From NCBI GenBank assembly GCA_029990175.1, contig JARKIP010000033.1, positions 16,475,001 to 16,539,000 of the forward strand: a DNA stretch of 64,000 nucleotides, written 5' to 3'. Numbering within the stretch: the first letter of the stretch is position 1; each line of letters begins with the position of its first letter. The position numbers were made by a program, and so were the translations under genes. A model generated the notes under the pieces. The model had not been told where the DNA came from and ran no database searches. It saw only the letters and a list, made by a program, of their open reading frames with translations. Of this stretch, positions 22,000-33,667 are shown piece after piece. The stretch comes from Petunia secreta (taxonomy: Eukaryota; Streptophyta; Magnoliopsida; Solanales; Solanaceae).

Positions 22000-22521
22000 T
22001 AGTTAACAAGAACTTCGCTGCTCAGTTTTCCTCGGATATTGCAGTTGCACTACCTAGAAACTAAGAAAATGTCTTATTTTATCAAGTGATGGGAAGAAAA
22101 GTGAACATCCAAATGGACAAGAAGTAGGATTTATAACTTTTTATGTTATATTTAGTCATCATATTATTGATTCATTTCCTGCTTGTGTGTAAATATATAT
22201 CAGGTATTACAATTCTTTTTTTTCCTTATTATTGTTGTTATCATAGTGTTATTATTACTTCTATTATGGTGATGATTATTGTAATAGAAATTTAATTAAG
22301 AAAATTTGGAAGATAGAGTACATACTGATACTATATGCATATGTCTATCTTATAACCAAATGGTATGGGGGGAGGTTTTACCCGATAATGCAGTTACTAT
22401 TAGCTTAGGTTAATCATCTGGTTGCAAAGTTCGGTGTTTGTTTGGAATGAACTTTTAAAGTTTCATGTTTATTTGAAATGAACTTCCATGTGAAACTTAA
22501 TCAACTTTAGATTTATTATGT
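22000..22521. other. Gene-free spacer between LINE and gypsy element
   Basis: AT-rich sequence with no gene or element recognised. Confidence 0.5.
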
Positions 22522-22526
22522 ACTCT

Positions 22527-23353
22527 TGATAAGGATCGAAATAGAAACAAAGAAAAGACGATAGGAGCGAGACTTGTCTCGAACTCCCTACGGGGTATCC
22601 ACGAAGAACTTGTTCCGTGCAATCCCCGTAGTGTCAAGATACGCCTACGCTTAGCAACTACCCTCGAGTCGCACTCGAGACCCGCAAGTAGAATGATCGG
22701 GTGTTGGTTCGACAATCAACTAGGATCCGCTAGAAGAATTCAAGCCAACAAAAGGGTTCTTTCATTAAACAAGAAATCCACACTTTCACAATATTCTTCA
22801 ATCACAAAAATTAGCTAAGGTTCAAATGAAGACTAAGGCCCTTTTATAGGTGCCAAATACAAGAGATATAAAGTCTAAAAAGGCCCCTAAAGTGGGCTTA
22901 AACGATATATGCCACGTAGGGCTAAACTAGGAATTTCATAGCAAATAAAATAGAAATCCCGCAATGCTTCCAGTAAGTAGGCGCCCCGCCCCCTGTACTA
23001 GACGCCCCGCATAGTTGTCCAAATGGCTGAATTTGAAGTGGGCGGCCAGAGTGGGTGGTCCGCCCCTTTTTCAGACGGACCAAAGTCCACAGAGCTGATT
23101 TTAAGTAAGCGGTCCGCCTATTGAAGTAGGCGGTCTGCCCCTTCCTGGGAGCTCTTGAAATGCTTCCAAATGTGGCCCGGATGCCTCTCCAAGTAGCCTA
23201 GGTGGTCCTCCATCCATGGCACTCCAATGCATAATCTTCAAGTCGCTCTCGGAGTCTTCTTCCATGTCCTTCCAAGTCAAGTGGAGATGAATGTCTTGAA
23301 TCAACTTAGCTTGACTTCTAGTGAAAGGCCTTGAGGTAGTATGTCCCGCATCA
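22527..23353 (-). repeat. Gypsy 3' LTR (contains the pol C terminus)
   Basis: Plus-strand ends are tgataagg and ccgcatca. Bases 23101-23353 carry the last part of the pol frame. Two insertions of about 20 bp relative to the other LTR fall in the ggcggtccgcc-rich zone (22975-23140). Confidence 0.93.
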
Positions 23354-24686
23354 TCCTCCCCTTCTTGGGAAGGTTTCGTCCTCGAAACCATGGCCTCCTC
23401 CTGTCCGGCATCACCATCCCCTACATCAAAAGGGGTCAAGTCAGTCACATTAAAAGTATTTGAGACATTATACTTACCGGGTAGATCAATCACATAGCCA
23501 TTGTTGTTGATCTTGGAAAGCACTTGAAACGGTCCATCTCCACGGGGTGGCAACTTTCCTTTCCTAAGGTTTGGAAACCTTTCTTTACGGAAGTGCACCC
23601 ACACCCAATCCCCTTTCTTGAGCTCTAGTTTCTTCATTCCCTTGTTCTTTTTAGAGGCCACCTTTGCATAGGCTTCCTCCAAATTCTTTTTGGCTTTAGC
23701 ATGGAGCTCAAGCATAGCCTTTGCCCGGCTTTTACCTTCAAAATTAGTAACCATTTTCCTTGTCAAAAGGGTTAGATCAAGGGGAATCAAGGGGTTAAAA
23801 CCATAAACACACTCAAACGGAGTCATGCCAATCAAACTATGCAAAGTACGGTTATATGCAAACTCCATAAGAGGTAACTTATCAACCCACGTCCCGGCCT
23901 TACCTCGGGTCATAGCTCTAAGAAGAGCACCCAAAGTTCGGTTCACCACCTCAGTTTGTCCATCCGTTTGAGGGTGGTGGGACGTAGTAAACAATAGCTT
24001 GATGCCAAGAGCACCCCATAAGCTCATCCAAAAATGGCTAAGGAACTTGGTGTCCCTATCACTCACAATGGTTTGAGGCACACCATGCAACTTTAACACA
24101 TTATCAATGAATAAAGAAGCCACATATTGTGCATCATCACACTTTTTACATGGAATGAAGTGAGCCATTTTGAAAAACCTATCCACGACAACATAAATGC
24201 TATCATGTCCCCCTCTAGACCGTGGCAATCCCATAAAAAATCCATAGAAATATCTATCCACGGGCTAGTAGGTACGGGGAGGGGAGTATACAAACTATGG
24301 GGGTTTGCTTTGGATTTAGCATGCTTGCACTCAAGAAAATTTTTGCAAAGCTTCTCAACTTGCACCCCCATTTTTGGCCAATGGAATTGTTCCATGAGAA
24401 TGGCCAAGGTCTTGTTTCTCCCAAAGTGTCCCATCAACCCCCCACAATGTGCTTTACGAATAAGCAATTCTCTCCAAGAGGACTCGGGAACACAAACTCT
24501 ACCATTTTTAAAGATATAGCCATCAACCCATTGGTACTTCTCAACTCTTTCTCCCTTCTCAAGAGTTTTATGAATGCTCTTTAGCTTAGGGTCTTGAGCA
24601 TACATCAACTTAATGCTTTCAAAATCCATGAGCTTGGACGCAAGAGTGGTGGCTAGAGCAAACTTCCTAGAAAGTGCATCCGTCAC
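23101..24686 (-). pseudogene. Gypsy integrase and C-terminal extension
   Basis: Two overlapping frames. The upstream one (24686 to about 24093) has the zinc-binding region (KAHCGGLMGHFGRNKT; the second cysteine pair is degraded to CKHAK) after the KYQWVDGYIF linker. The downstream one (24261-23101) has the DDE core (VSDRDTKFLSHFW, TSHHPQTDGQTEVVNRT), a GPFQVL/GKYNVSNTFNVTDL module and an SRPFTRSQAK motif, then 80 or so residues encoded inside the LTR. A frameshift near 24200 separates them. Confidence 0.92.
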
Positions 24687-24746
24687 AACATTGTATTTCC
24701 CTTTTTTATATTGAATAACATAGGGAAAAGACTCAATGAACTCTAC

Positions 24747-25850
24747 TCACTTGGCATGCCGCTTGTTCAACTTCTCTTGGCCCCTAAGATGTTTGAGTGA
24801 CTCATGATCACTCTTAATCACAAATTCCCTAGGCCAAAGATAGTGTTGCCAATGAGCAAGGGTTCTCACTAGGGCATACAACTCCTTGTCATACGTAGAG
24901 TAGTTCAAGGTTACACCCTTCAATTTCTCACTAAAGCAGGCTATGGGTTTTCCATCTTGTATTAAAACACCACCAATTCCCACCCCGAGGCATCACATTC
25001 AACCTCAAATGCCTTTCCAAAGTCGGGCAATTACAATAGAGGGGCGGTACTCAACCTACTTTTCAATTCTTGGAAGGCCTTCTCTTGAGGCTCTCTCCAC
25101 ACAAAAGGTTGGTCTTTCTTCACCAATTCAGTGAGTGGAGCGGCAATAGCACTAAAGTCCTTCACAAATCTCCTATATAAGCTAGCAAGACCATGAAAGC
25201 TTCTAATTTGAGACACGGTAGTTGGAGTAGGCCAACACGAATGCCTCTACCTTGGACTCATCCACTTCCACTCCTTGGGCACTCACAACAAACCTCAGAA
25301 AGACTACCCTTTCAACACCAAAGGCACATTTCTTAAAATTAGCATAGAGCTTTTCGGCTCTCAACACTTCAAGCACTTGCCTTAAATGATCAACATGGTC
25401 GTCTAATGACTTGCTATATATCAAGATATCATCAAAGTAGACGACCATAAACTTGTTGACGAATGGCTTCAATACATGATTCATTAGCCTCATGAAAGTA
25501 CTATGTGCGTTGGAGAGGCCAAAGGGCAGCACCATCCATTCATATAGACCAAACTTGGTCTTGAATGCGGTTTTCCATTCATCCCCGGGTTTCATTCAGA
25601 TTTGATGGTAACCGGACCTAAGGTCTATCTTTGAAAAGATGCTAGAACCACTAAGCTCATCAAGCATATCATCTAAACGAGGTATGGGATATCGATACTT
25701 TATCGTGATCTTGTTGACCGCACGACAATCCACACACATCCTCCATGTGCCATCCTTCTTTGGAACAAGGATCCCGGGCACGGCACATAGACTCAAGCTC
25801 TCCCTTACCAAGCCTTTGGTAAGCAATTCATCTACTTGCTTTTGCAACTC
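24747..25850 (-). pseudogene. Gypsy reverse transcriptase and RNase H
   Basis: In element order: palm entry KIDLRSGYHQI, a TGA at 25596-25598 replacing an arginine codon, FGLYEWMVLPFGLSNAHSTF, the YFDDILIYSKS catalytic box, then a frameshift near 25210. Next comes the connection (FHGLASLYRRFVKDFSAIAA) and RNase H (LNYSTYDKELYALVRTLAHW, KSDHESLKHL), ending in the QEKLNKRHAK motif. Frames are broken three or more times. Confidence 0.93.
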
Positions 25851-26124
25851 CCTTGTGTCCTCGGGATTGCTTCTATAGGCCGGCTTGTTTGGGATTTGGG
25901 ATCCCGGGACAAAGTCAATTTGATGTTCAATACCCTCAAAGGAGGTAGTCTACTGGTCATCTCATCCGGGAACATGTCCCCAAAAACCTTCAAAACACTT
26001 TCGAGAGCACTAGGCAAAGGGTTAGAAGAATAATCAAATTTGGAAGTAAGAATCATACCTTTGTGCACTAGGAAAATGAGTAGTTTGTTGCCATCATTCC
26101 TTTTCAAAAGCTCACCCGGTTGCA

Positions 26125-26712
26125 TCATGGCACAAATGCTACGGTAGAAGATGGTGGAGTCTCAACAACCGACTTAGCCTTTGCCGCTTCCCTCAATTCC
26201 CTCATTCGCCTATAATCATCACTTACTTGCCTGGGCGACAAGGGTTTGAGCACAAACTTTTTCCCTTCATGCTTGACCGTATAAGTGTTGACACGGCCAT
26301 CATGAATCACATGTCGATCAAATTGCCAAGGCCTACCAAAAAATAGATGGCAAGCTTGCATAGGTACCACGTCAAACATGTGTTCATCCACATAGTACCC
26401 TATCTTGAACTTAATCATTACTTGCTTCACCACCTTCAATTCACCACACTCACTAAGCCATTGCAAACGATAAGAATTGGGGTGTTTCAAAGTGGAAAAT
26501 TTCAATTGGAAAACTAGTATTTGGCTAATAACGTTAGCACAACTTCCCGAGTCAATAATCATAGAACAAACAACACCCATGACTCGGCATCTAGCATGGA
26601 AGAGGTTTTCCCTTTGCAACTTCTCACTATCCTCCACAAACATGGCACCTAAACTCCTCCTCACAACTAGAAAAGCATGAGGATCATCATCCTCAATTGC
26701 ATCCTCCTCCAC
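26125..26712 (-). pseudogene. Gypsy aspartic protease region
   Basis: MIIDSGSCANVIS is the D-S-G active-site motif, followed by LFFGRPWQFDRHVIHDGR, typical of this gypsy group. Upstream residues RENLFHARC match the usual start of the domain. It would cut the polyprotein. The frame is intact over 195 codons but is cut off from gag and from the reverse transcriptase. Confidence 0.9.
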
Positions 26713-26760
26713 ACCAACCTCTTCATCTCCCTCTACTCCCTTCTCTTCGAGTTCACTATC

Positions 26761-28245
26761 TTACTCATACACTAATTCACCTACCACCACCATGGTCTTT
26801 CTAGTAGGGCAATGTTTAGCAATGTGACCATACCTCTTACACTTATAGCATTGAGTAGAAGTAGAAGCAGGATTACTCAACTGAGTTTTAGAATTACCTC
26901 CCACATGTGGTGTAGACTTCTCATATGACTTCTTCTCATCTTTGCTAGCACTTGCACCACTTGCATTTGGAAACCTAGCATTTGGAGGCTTCCACTCCTT
27001 TGGTTTACTCATAGGAGTAACAGTGCTACTCTTGTAGCGAGTGGATTTCTCTTCCTTGAGCCATTTCTCCGCTTCGACCGCATCAGAGATCATAGTGGTT
27101 GTCATACTATTGAAACTTCAATTGAGAGGCTATGTCTCGGTTCAAACCACTTCTAAATCTAATCACGGCCGGTTCATTGTCCTCCCCATCCAAGTCTAGG
27201 GTCATCCAGATTTGCTCAAACTCATTGAAGTACTCCCCAACCGTCTTGTAGCCTTGCTTCAACTCATAAAGACGTTTGTATTGTTCTACACGATATTGGT
27301 GAGTCAAGTATTTTTCATCCATCACACAGATCAATTCACCCTAAGTCACATTGATGGCCAAAGCATTTCTTCTTCGGTTCCTATTGACCGATTCCCACCA
27401 AGTAGAAGCAAAAGATTCAAAGAAAGATATAGCATACTTGGCTTTATTCTCCTCGGTCATGTCATTGGTGTCAAACACCCTCTCCATAGTTAACTTCCAA
27501 TCAATGTACTCAACCGGGTCACTACTCCCTTTGAAGGTAGGAATAGTAAGCTTCACACTATTGAGATTGTTGTTATCACGACCCCCTTGGTAAGGCTCCG
27601 GTTGGCCTCCAAAGTTGTCTCCATAGCCACCATAATCCCTCCTAGTATTCCCTCCAACATACCCCATGGGTAGCCCGACCTCGGCCTCTACCCCTATCCT
27701 TACGACCCCAATTCATGGCTCTCCCATTCGGATTAGGAGCCCCATATTCACTACCAACATACTCTTCCTCCCCCCCATTCTTGAGCTTCATCAACTTGCT
27801 CAAGAGGTTGAACATTTCGAATGGGTTGTGGAAGTGGAATATTTCTTTGGGGATTGCCCAAAAGGTGGGGAATGCCCACTCGTTGGGGATTGCCCAACAC
27901 TTGTTCATTTCTTTCACGATCTTCCTTTACCCGTTGTTCTCTAAACAACTCAACAACTTGTTCTGGGGTAAAGTTTGAACTACTTGTGCCTTCAATGGCT
28001 TCAACTTGGACACTCGGGGTCCTTTTCTTAACTTGGACACTAGAGGTCCCTTTCTCAACTTGGATACGCGGGGTCCCTTGCTCAACTTGGGTACTTGAGG
28101 TCACCCTTTCAAGAGTTTCAATCCTTTGGCTCATGATATCCATTTTAACAAGGATACTAGCCAAGGCATTCTTTACGAAATCTTCTCTTTCATTGGCCAT
28201 CATACCTACAAAATGAGCAAACGTTAGTGAAATCACCTCACTCAC
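26761..28245 (-). pseudogene. Gypsy gag with zinc knuckle
   Basis: Frames at 28245-27751, 27667-27341, 27334-27107 and 27105-26761 are successive pieces of one gag. Features: TIPTFKGSSDPVEYIDWKL, FFESFASTWW, QYKRLYELKQGYKTVGEYF and the CYKCKRYGHIAKHC knuckle. Near the N terminus a 27-bp unit repeats four times (28004-28111), encoding a V-Q-V-(E/K)-K/R-x-T motif. Frameshifts separate the pieces. Confidence 0.88.
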
Positions 28246-29256
28246 TCCCTAACTTGTGTTTCACTCGGTCCACTCGTTTAGTGGTGGTGGATATTTCACT
28301 CAAGCTTGAAAACTAGAAGCTTACTAAGTTGATCAAAAAACCTCAACTCAATCACTCAATCCACAAGTCAAGTGTACTCCGGGGTGAGTAGAGTTTATGT
28401 GACTCTATTGGACGATAAGAACTTTAAATTGAGGACTTGAGTCAAAAGATACTACGAGTCTTCTTCGAATTCTACTCTCCTAGCTAGGCTCGAGTTACCT
28501 AAAAGCTTCAAAGGGCTAGCACCAATTAAGTAGAAAAGTTACTCAAATAAGTACTAGCTAGATGCAATGCAATCAAAGAAACAAGAGATCCTACGAAAAA
28601 CTACCCAAAACACCAAGTCAGCAAAAGAGGCGCCCCACCTCTTTCAAGTGGGCGGTCCGCCTGGTTCTCTGCAGAGGGAAGTGGGCGGTCCGCCTAAAAA
28701 ATAGGCGGCCCAAAATCCAGAGAGCTCACTCCAACTGGGCGGTCCGCCTCCATACTGGGCGTTCCGCCTATTGCAAGTTTCAGCACAGTCCAAAGTCGTG
28801 TTTCTTGGTTCAAGCACCCAAAAAATCCAACAATTTTCAAGATGTTTTGGCAATCCGAAGGTACACAAATGTGTTTTCAACCACAATAATCAAACCCCAA
28901 TAATTTTTATCAAACCCCAATAAAAAACAAACAATTCACCATGTTCATCAAGTTCATAGCTAGGGTTTCAAATTTTCAAATCTTTAAAGGGTTTCAAATT
29001 TTCAACTCTTGTAATACTACTTCAAATCAAGAGTTATAGGTACCAAAATGACGGGTTTCCAACAAGGAACAAACCCCAATATCAATCTAACAACGGGTCA
29101 TCAAATCCAAGAACACATGATCAAATTTTTGGTGTTTTTCAACTTCTTTGTGTTTTTCTTCTTTTTCAACAATAACAAACAAGAAACTAAGTTAGAAACC
29201 AACCTAGGCACGAAGAATCAAGGGTAGGGGGTTTGTAGAAATAAAATCCGAGCCTT
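28246..29256 (-). other. Gypsy leader region with GGCGG-N-CCGCC motifs
   Basis: Untranslated leader between primer-binding site and gag. At 28627-28775 four near-palindromes of the type ggcggtccgcc (one variant ggcgttccgcc) occur within 150 bp; the same motif is scattered in the LTRs. Each could form a short GC hairpin in element RNA. A plus-strand open frame through this block is an artefact of the repetition. Confidence 0.75.
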
Positions 29257-29268
29257 GCTATGATACCA
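29257..29268 (-). other. Gypsy primer-binding site
   Basis: On the minus strand, three bases after the LTR end, tggtatcatagc differs by one base from the usual initiator tRNA-Met site tggtatcagagc. Confidence 0.85.
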
Positions 29269-29271
29269 AGA

Positions 29272-30058
29272 TGATAAGGATCGAAATAGAAAGCAAGAAA
29301 AGACGATAGGAGCGACACTTGTCTCAAACTCCCTACGGGGTATCCACGAAGAACTTGTTCCGTGAAACCCCCGTATCGTATCAAGATATGCCTACGCTAA
29401 GCAACTTCCCTCGAGTCGCACTCGGGACCCGCAAGTAGAATGATCGGGTGTTGGTTCGACAATCAACTAGGATCCGCTAGAAGAATTCAAGCCAACAAAA
29501 GGGTTCTTTCATTAAACAAGAGAATCCACTCTTTCACAATATTCTTCAATCATCAAAATTAGCTAAGGTTCAAATGAAGACTAAGGCCCTTTTATATGTG
29601 CCAAATACAAGAGATATAAAGTCTAAAAGCCCCCTAAAGTGGGCTTAAATGATATATGTCACGTAGGGCTTAACTAAGAATTTCATAGCAAACAAAATAT
29701 AAATCTCGCAATGCTTCCAGTAAGTAGGCGCCCTGCCTAGTTGTCCAAAAGGCTGAATTTGAAGTGGGCGGCCAGAGTGGGCGGTCCGGCCCTTTTTCAG
29801 GCGGACCAAAGTCCAGAGAGCTGATTTTAAGTAGGTGGTCCGCCCCTTCCTGGGAGCTCTTGAAATGCTTCCAAATGTGGCCCGGATGGCTCGCCAAGTA
29901 GCCTAGGTAGTCCTCCATCCATGGCACTCCAATGCATGATCTTCAAGTCGCTCCCGGAGTCTTCTTCCATGTCCTTCCAAGTCAAGTGGAGATGAATGTC
30001 TTGAATCAACTTAGCTTGACTTCTAGTGAAAGGCCTTGAGGTAGTATGCCCCGCATCA
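29272..30058 (-). repeat. Gypsy 5' LTR
   Basis: Aligns to 22527-23353 with two deletions of about 20 bp. A second copy of the pol C-terminal coding tail (LIQDIHLHLTWKDMEED) is visible at 29827-30020. Confidence 0.93.
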
Positions 30059-30063
30059 ACTCT

Positions 30064-30545
30064 TCTAGCTAAGTACTTGGATTATTGCCCCTCACAATTA
30101 CTAATAAATCTGTTTTGTAATAATAGAATTATTTCATATTATTAACTATAATAGTACTAATAACTACTGCCTGTAACGATCCACAATGATCATTCATACT
30201 GAATTGTACTTCTTTCTTTCATGTATAACTAGTTACTTCAAGCTTTACTTTAATAATAAGATATTATTTTATAACATTGCGCACTTTAACACTCGGCATA
30301 CACGTGCAACATACGTGCCATGGTACTAGTATAACTAAAAGAAGTGGTGGAGATAAAGAAAGTTTTCCTTAAATAACATTTCATAACCTTGTGAATTATA
30401 ATCTTAAGAGAAAGTTTTCATAAATTAACTTCTCCTCATGGCGTTTGGTTCTCACTCAAAATATTCCATTGACAAATTTGGAATATTTACAAATTTGTTA
30501 TGCTGCGTTAAGGGTTGAGAAACAGACACAACTAATATTTCTTTA
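30064..30545. other. Gene-free spacer upstream of the F-box pseudogene
   Basis: AT-rich. A possible splice acceptor (gtggcag before gttgag) lies at about 30558, but no upstream exon is visible. Confidence 0.45.
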
Positions 30546-30628
30546 TACTGTGTGGCAGGTTGAGACTATGGAGGAGGCCAAAAAATTTGTGTCAAAACTC
30601 AAAACGTGAGAAAATAATATTGACAGTG

Positions 30629-33432
30629 ATGAAAAGGAGAAGTGGGGATGTTACAGAGGATCATATATCCAAATTGCCAGAGCCAATTTTGCAGAAAATT
30701 CTGTCTTTATTAAAATTTGCTACTGCACGATTGAGTGTATTGTCCAAGGCTTGGAATAGTGGTTGGAGTTTCCTCAGCTACTAAAATTTTGGTGAGGATA
30801 TTTGTTGCTCCCAAACGCACACGCAAGTATACGTGGTCGACAAGTAATAAAGTAGTGAGTCGAGTATTGTTCCCACGAGGACTAGTGTTAATGACTATAT
30901 TCTAGCAAACAATTTTCTAAAAACTATTCAGGGATCTTTTTCAATAGTGGTCGTGATTTTTACTAACTAAAGGAAATAATTAAAAACTAGTAACTGAAGT
31001 CAAGTAATAGGGAGCAAATTATAGGTTGTTATCAATAAAAGAGAAACGGTCCAGAGTCAGAGCTACAAACAATCCAGTTGAGTTTTCCAGTTGATTCTAC
31101 TTCTTGATTTTGTAGATTGCTAACTAACAGATAATTATATTCGTGAAAACCTGTCGATTCTTCACGAGTCCATGCAAGCTACTCTAACGCCTATATGTCT
31201 ATAGAGTTAAATCACATGCATGCATTAAAGAACTCTGTATTTAGCTACGCAAGGCGAATAGGTATATGGCTATCCTGCCCGCAAATCGATTCCCTGATGC
31301 CCAGGTTCACAATCAAGCCCTATTCTTTCTTATTTGCATTCACAAGTTCCCTCTGTCGAGTTCAACTTGTAAACCGTAGATAGTATTCAATTATCAGGCC
31401 TCAATAACCAAACAATTAGGCTCAATTAAGAATAAACAATCTGTAGTGGTAAATTAATAGGTAGAAATCAACTTTCAAACATCAACCTTCCTGTAATTGC
31501 TCTAACCCTAGAACGATATGTTTAGCTACACATATTCATAATAACAACACATGAATTCATGGAAGAAATATGAAAGATTGTAATAGATGATGTAAAGGAA
31601 TTAAACCCTTGGTTTAATGTGTTAGGAACTCCAAAACTTGCTCCAAAAATCGACCTCCCCCCCCAAAATAACGAAATAAAGAGGTTTTATAGTGTTGACA
31701 AAGTGCTAGGATAAGCTAAACCAAAGCCTAATCTAGTTGGGAAAACTTGTGTTTCGTCAGCCTCAAAGCTTTCGTGGAAGCCCCGCTTCCACTATAGCTC
31801 CCAACTCCAATTCTATCTCTGAAGCCTTGCTCCCAGTATAGCTTCCAACTCTTCAGGGCTTTCTTGGAAGCCTTGCTTTCAATATAGCTTCCAATGTATC
31901 CATTAACTACAATTTGATTGTTCTTGTCTCGAATTCATCCGCACCATTCCTAAAATCACAAATACGATAAGTGAGCACAAGAAACACAATTATCACATAT
32001 AACGAGCGCATAAAGTACCAAAATGTGAGAAGATATTAAGGTAAAATAGACAAATATCGCCAAACATCAATATTTTCTATCATGAAGAGGATCACGGCGA
32101 CATACTTTCAGAGAACATACCAAAACTTGTGAATATTGTGGACCAAGCTCTAGCAAAGCGGCAAAAGCAGAAGATTTCTGTACAAAAGTTCTGGTTATTG
32201 TTACCATCTTGTTGTTGGAGATCTTATGTTCATAATTGGATAAAAACACTCGTAACACTTAATATCAAAAAGTTGATTTTAGGTGTACCAAGACCTGATG
32301 ACGGCTACAATACTTTACCTGAAGAAATCTTTGCTGCAAAAGAACTAAATGTTCTTGATTTACATGGATTTAAGCTTGAATTGCCCCCTGATGGCATAAA
32401 ACTTTCATCTTTGCGAAAGCTGAAACTCTCTTACACATTTTTCGACGAGCACTTTATTCAAGCCATATGTGAAAAGCTGCGTGGTTTAGAGAACTTAACT
32501 TTACATGATTTTCAAGGACTAACCAGTTTAGAAATAGCAGGAACTTTACTTAAGGGTAAGTAGCTTGGAGAGTTGTCTCCAGATGATTGATATTGTAGCA
32601 CCTAAGCTTGAAGATCTTTCATTTGAGGGCAGAATATACTGTAAACTACAAGTAACAAAAGTTACTGCTTGCAAAGCCTTGAAGATTTTGTCCCTCCATT
32701 ACGTGGGTGTCCCTGAAGATTGGCAGATGACCTTTTTTCAAGCCTACCCAACCTTGAAGCCTTGTACTTATTCAGTTGTCATGCGTTAAAGACAATCAAA
32801 ATCTCAAGTGACCGGCTTGACTGTCTTGTAGTAATTGCTGAACTGGATACTCCTAATTTAACAAGCTTCTCATATTCTTGTATTCATGATCAATTGCCAA
32901 CACTCTAACTGAAAGCTTCAGTCTCGATGACAGTTGTCTTTGCATATTGGGGCAACACATGATAGGCAATGGTATTCAAAGCTCATAGACTTTTTAGGAA
33001 ACTTCAATGAGGCAGAGACTATTGAGATAGGGTGCTCAAGTGAAAAGGCAATAATTATACCAAGAGACATGAGAACATACTTGGCTCCTCCACTCTATGG
33101 CAGTATGGCACTGATTGCTTGCATGTAAAATTTGTGTGCGCAAATTTTTCTCAGGTAAGGATGTTCTTGATAGCTTGCTTTGGATTTGTCCTCAATTGGA
33201 CACCCCATCTTTGTTCTGGAATCAAGAAAGAGAGGCTACCCTGAAGTTTATATATGAAGATGCATTAGATGAAGATGTGAAAACATGTTGTGCATCTGGG
33301 CTATTGAAATGTTGGAGGCATAAGTTAAAGGGAGTTGAAATGGAAGACTTCACGTGTGTGGAGCAAAATGAGCTTAGAAATTATCTTTTAACAAATGCAG
33401 GTGAAGTGGAGGTGATTGATGTTTCGAAATAA
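30629..33432 (+). pseudogene. F-box/LRR-repeat protein pseudogene
   Basis: F-box proteins act as substrate receptors of SCF ubiquitin ligases. The N terminus has the F-box (DHISKLPEPILQKILSLL, then ARLSVLSKAWNSGW). A TAA at 30782 interrupts it, and a solo LTR is inserted at 30803. Beyond it the frame continues with leucine-rich repeat-like segments (IKKLILGVPRPDDG, LPEEIFAAKELNVLDLHGF, LSSLRKLKLSY, CEKLRGLENLTLHDF). Later pieces shift frame at about 32560, 32720, 32900 and 33110. The last piece ends LLTNAGEVEVIDVSK at 33432. Removing the solo LTR and one target copy keeps the reading frame, so the insertion itself adds no frameshift. Plant families of this type contain many pseudogenes. Confidence 0.88.
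30803..32069. mobile_element. Solo LTR (about 1.27 kb) inside the F-box pseudogene
   Basis: Starts tgttgctcccaaacgcacac and ends caaacatca, with exact 5-bp flanks atatt at 30798-30802 and 32070-32074. There is no internal region, primer-binding site or coding sequence, so it is most simply a solo LTR left by LTR-LTR recombination. The opening words are common in large gypsy LTRs of Solanaceae; the family is not named. Confidence 0.88.
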
Positions 33433-33667
33433 ATACAGAGCTTTGACGGCTTTGAGTCCATCCAAGATTTTAATATAGTAGTGAACTTTCATGGTTTCTT
33501 TCGTGTTGTTATGTCTTGTCTTTTCTTCTTATCAACTACTAATTTTATGTTTAAATTTGTTCATGCCTGTTGATTGATGTTAGGAGAAGCCAGGTTGTTT
33601 AGCGATGACTAGCTAATAGATAAGATACATATGAACATATATCTTACATTCATTGATTGGTTGTAAA
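33433..33667. other. Spacer after the F-box pseudogene
   Basis: No gene is seen. Probably the old 3' flank of the F-box gene. Confidence 0.45.

Larger units (their letters stand above)
15282..22000 (-). mobile_element. L1-type LINE remnant, split by a copia element
   Basis: The minus-strand poly-A tail is the T run at 15282-15297. Pieces before and after the copia insertion (15298-15577 and 21232 to about 22000) join into one LINE C terminus. It contains the zf-RVT-type region at about 21300-21500 (residues VACLGWLVYHEACLTQEKL, then C-x2-C and VNHIYF), the upstream KRIRLWKDKW motif near 21840, and a WTLWKERN motif near 15500. Frames are broken by stops. The catalytic reverse transcriptase itself is absent, so the copy is 5'-truncated; its exact 5' end is not determined. 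Confidence 0.8.
22527..30058 (-). mobile_element. Complete Ty3/gypsy LTR retrotransposon, CRM-like (decayed)
   Basis: LTRs of 827 and 787 bp with tg...ca ends on the plus strand, and a 5-bp target duplication actct at 22522-22526 and 30059-30063. Transcription runs right to left: 5' LTR, primer-binding site, about 1 kb leader, gag, protease, reverse transcriptase, RNase H, integrase. Pol motifs (RLMNHVLKPF, YFDDILIYSKS, HWQHYLWPREFVIKSDHES) match chromovirus-type elements of the CRM kind as I know them. The pol frame runs into the 3' LTR. Multiple stops make this copy non-autonomous. Confidence 0.95.

Noticed and set aside
28562..28903. Plus-strand 113-aa frame with repeated K/N-WAVRL
   Set aside because: It is the antisense reading of the ggcggtccgcc repeats in the gypsy leader.
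30560..30628. Upstream extension of the F-box frame (start at 30560)
   Set aside because: The first 23 residues show no similarity to F-box proteins; the ATG at 30629 leads directly into the F-box.
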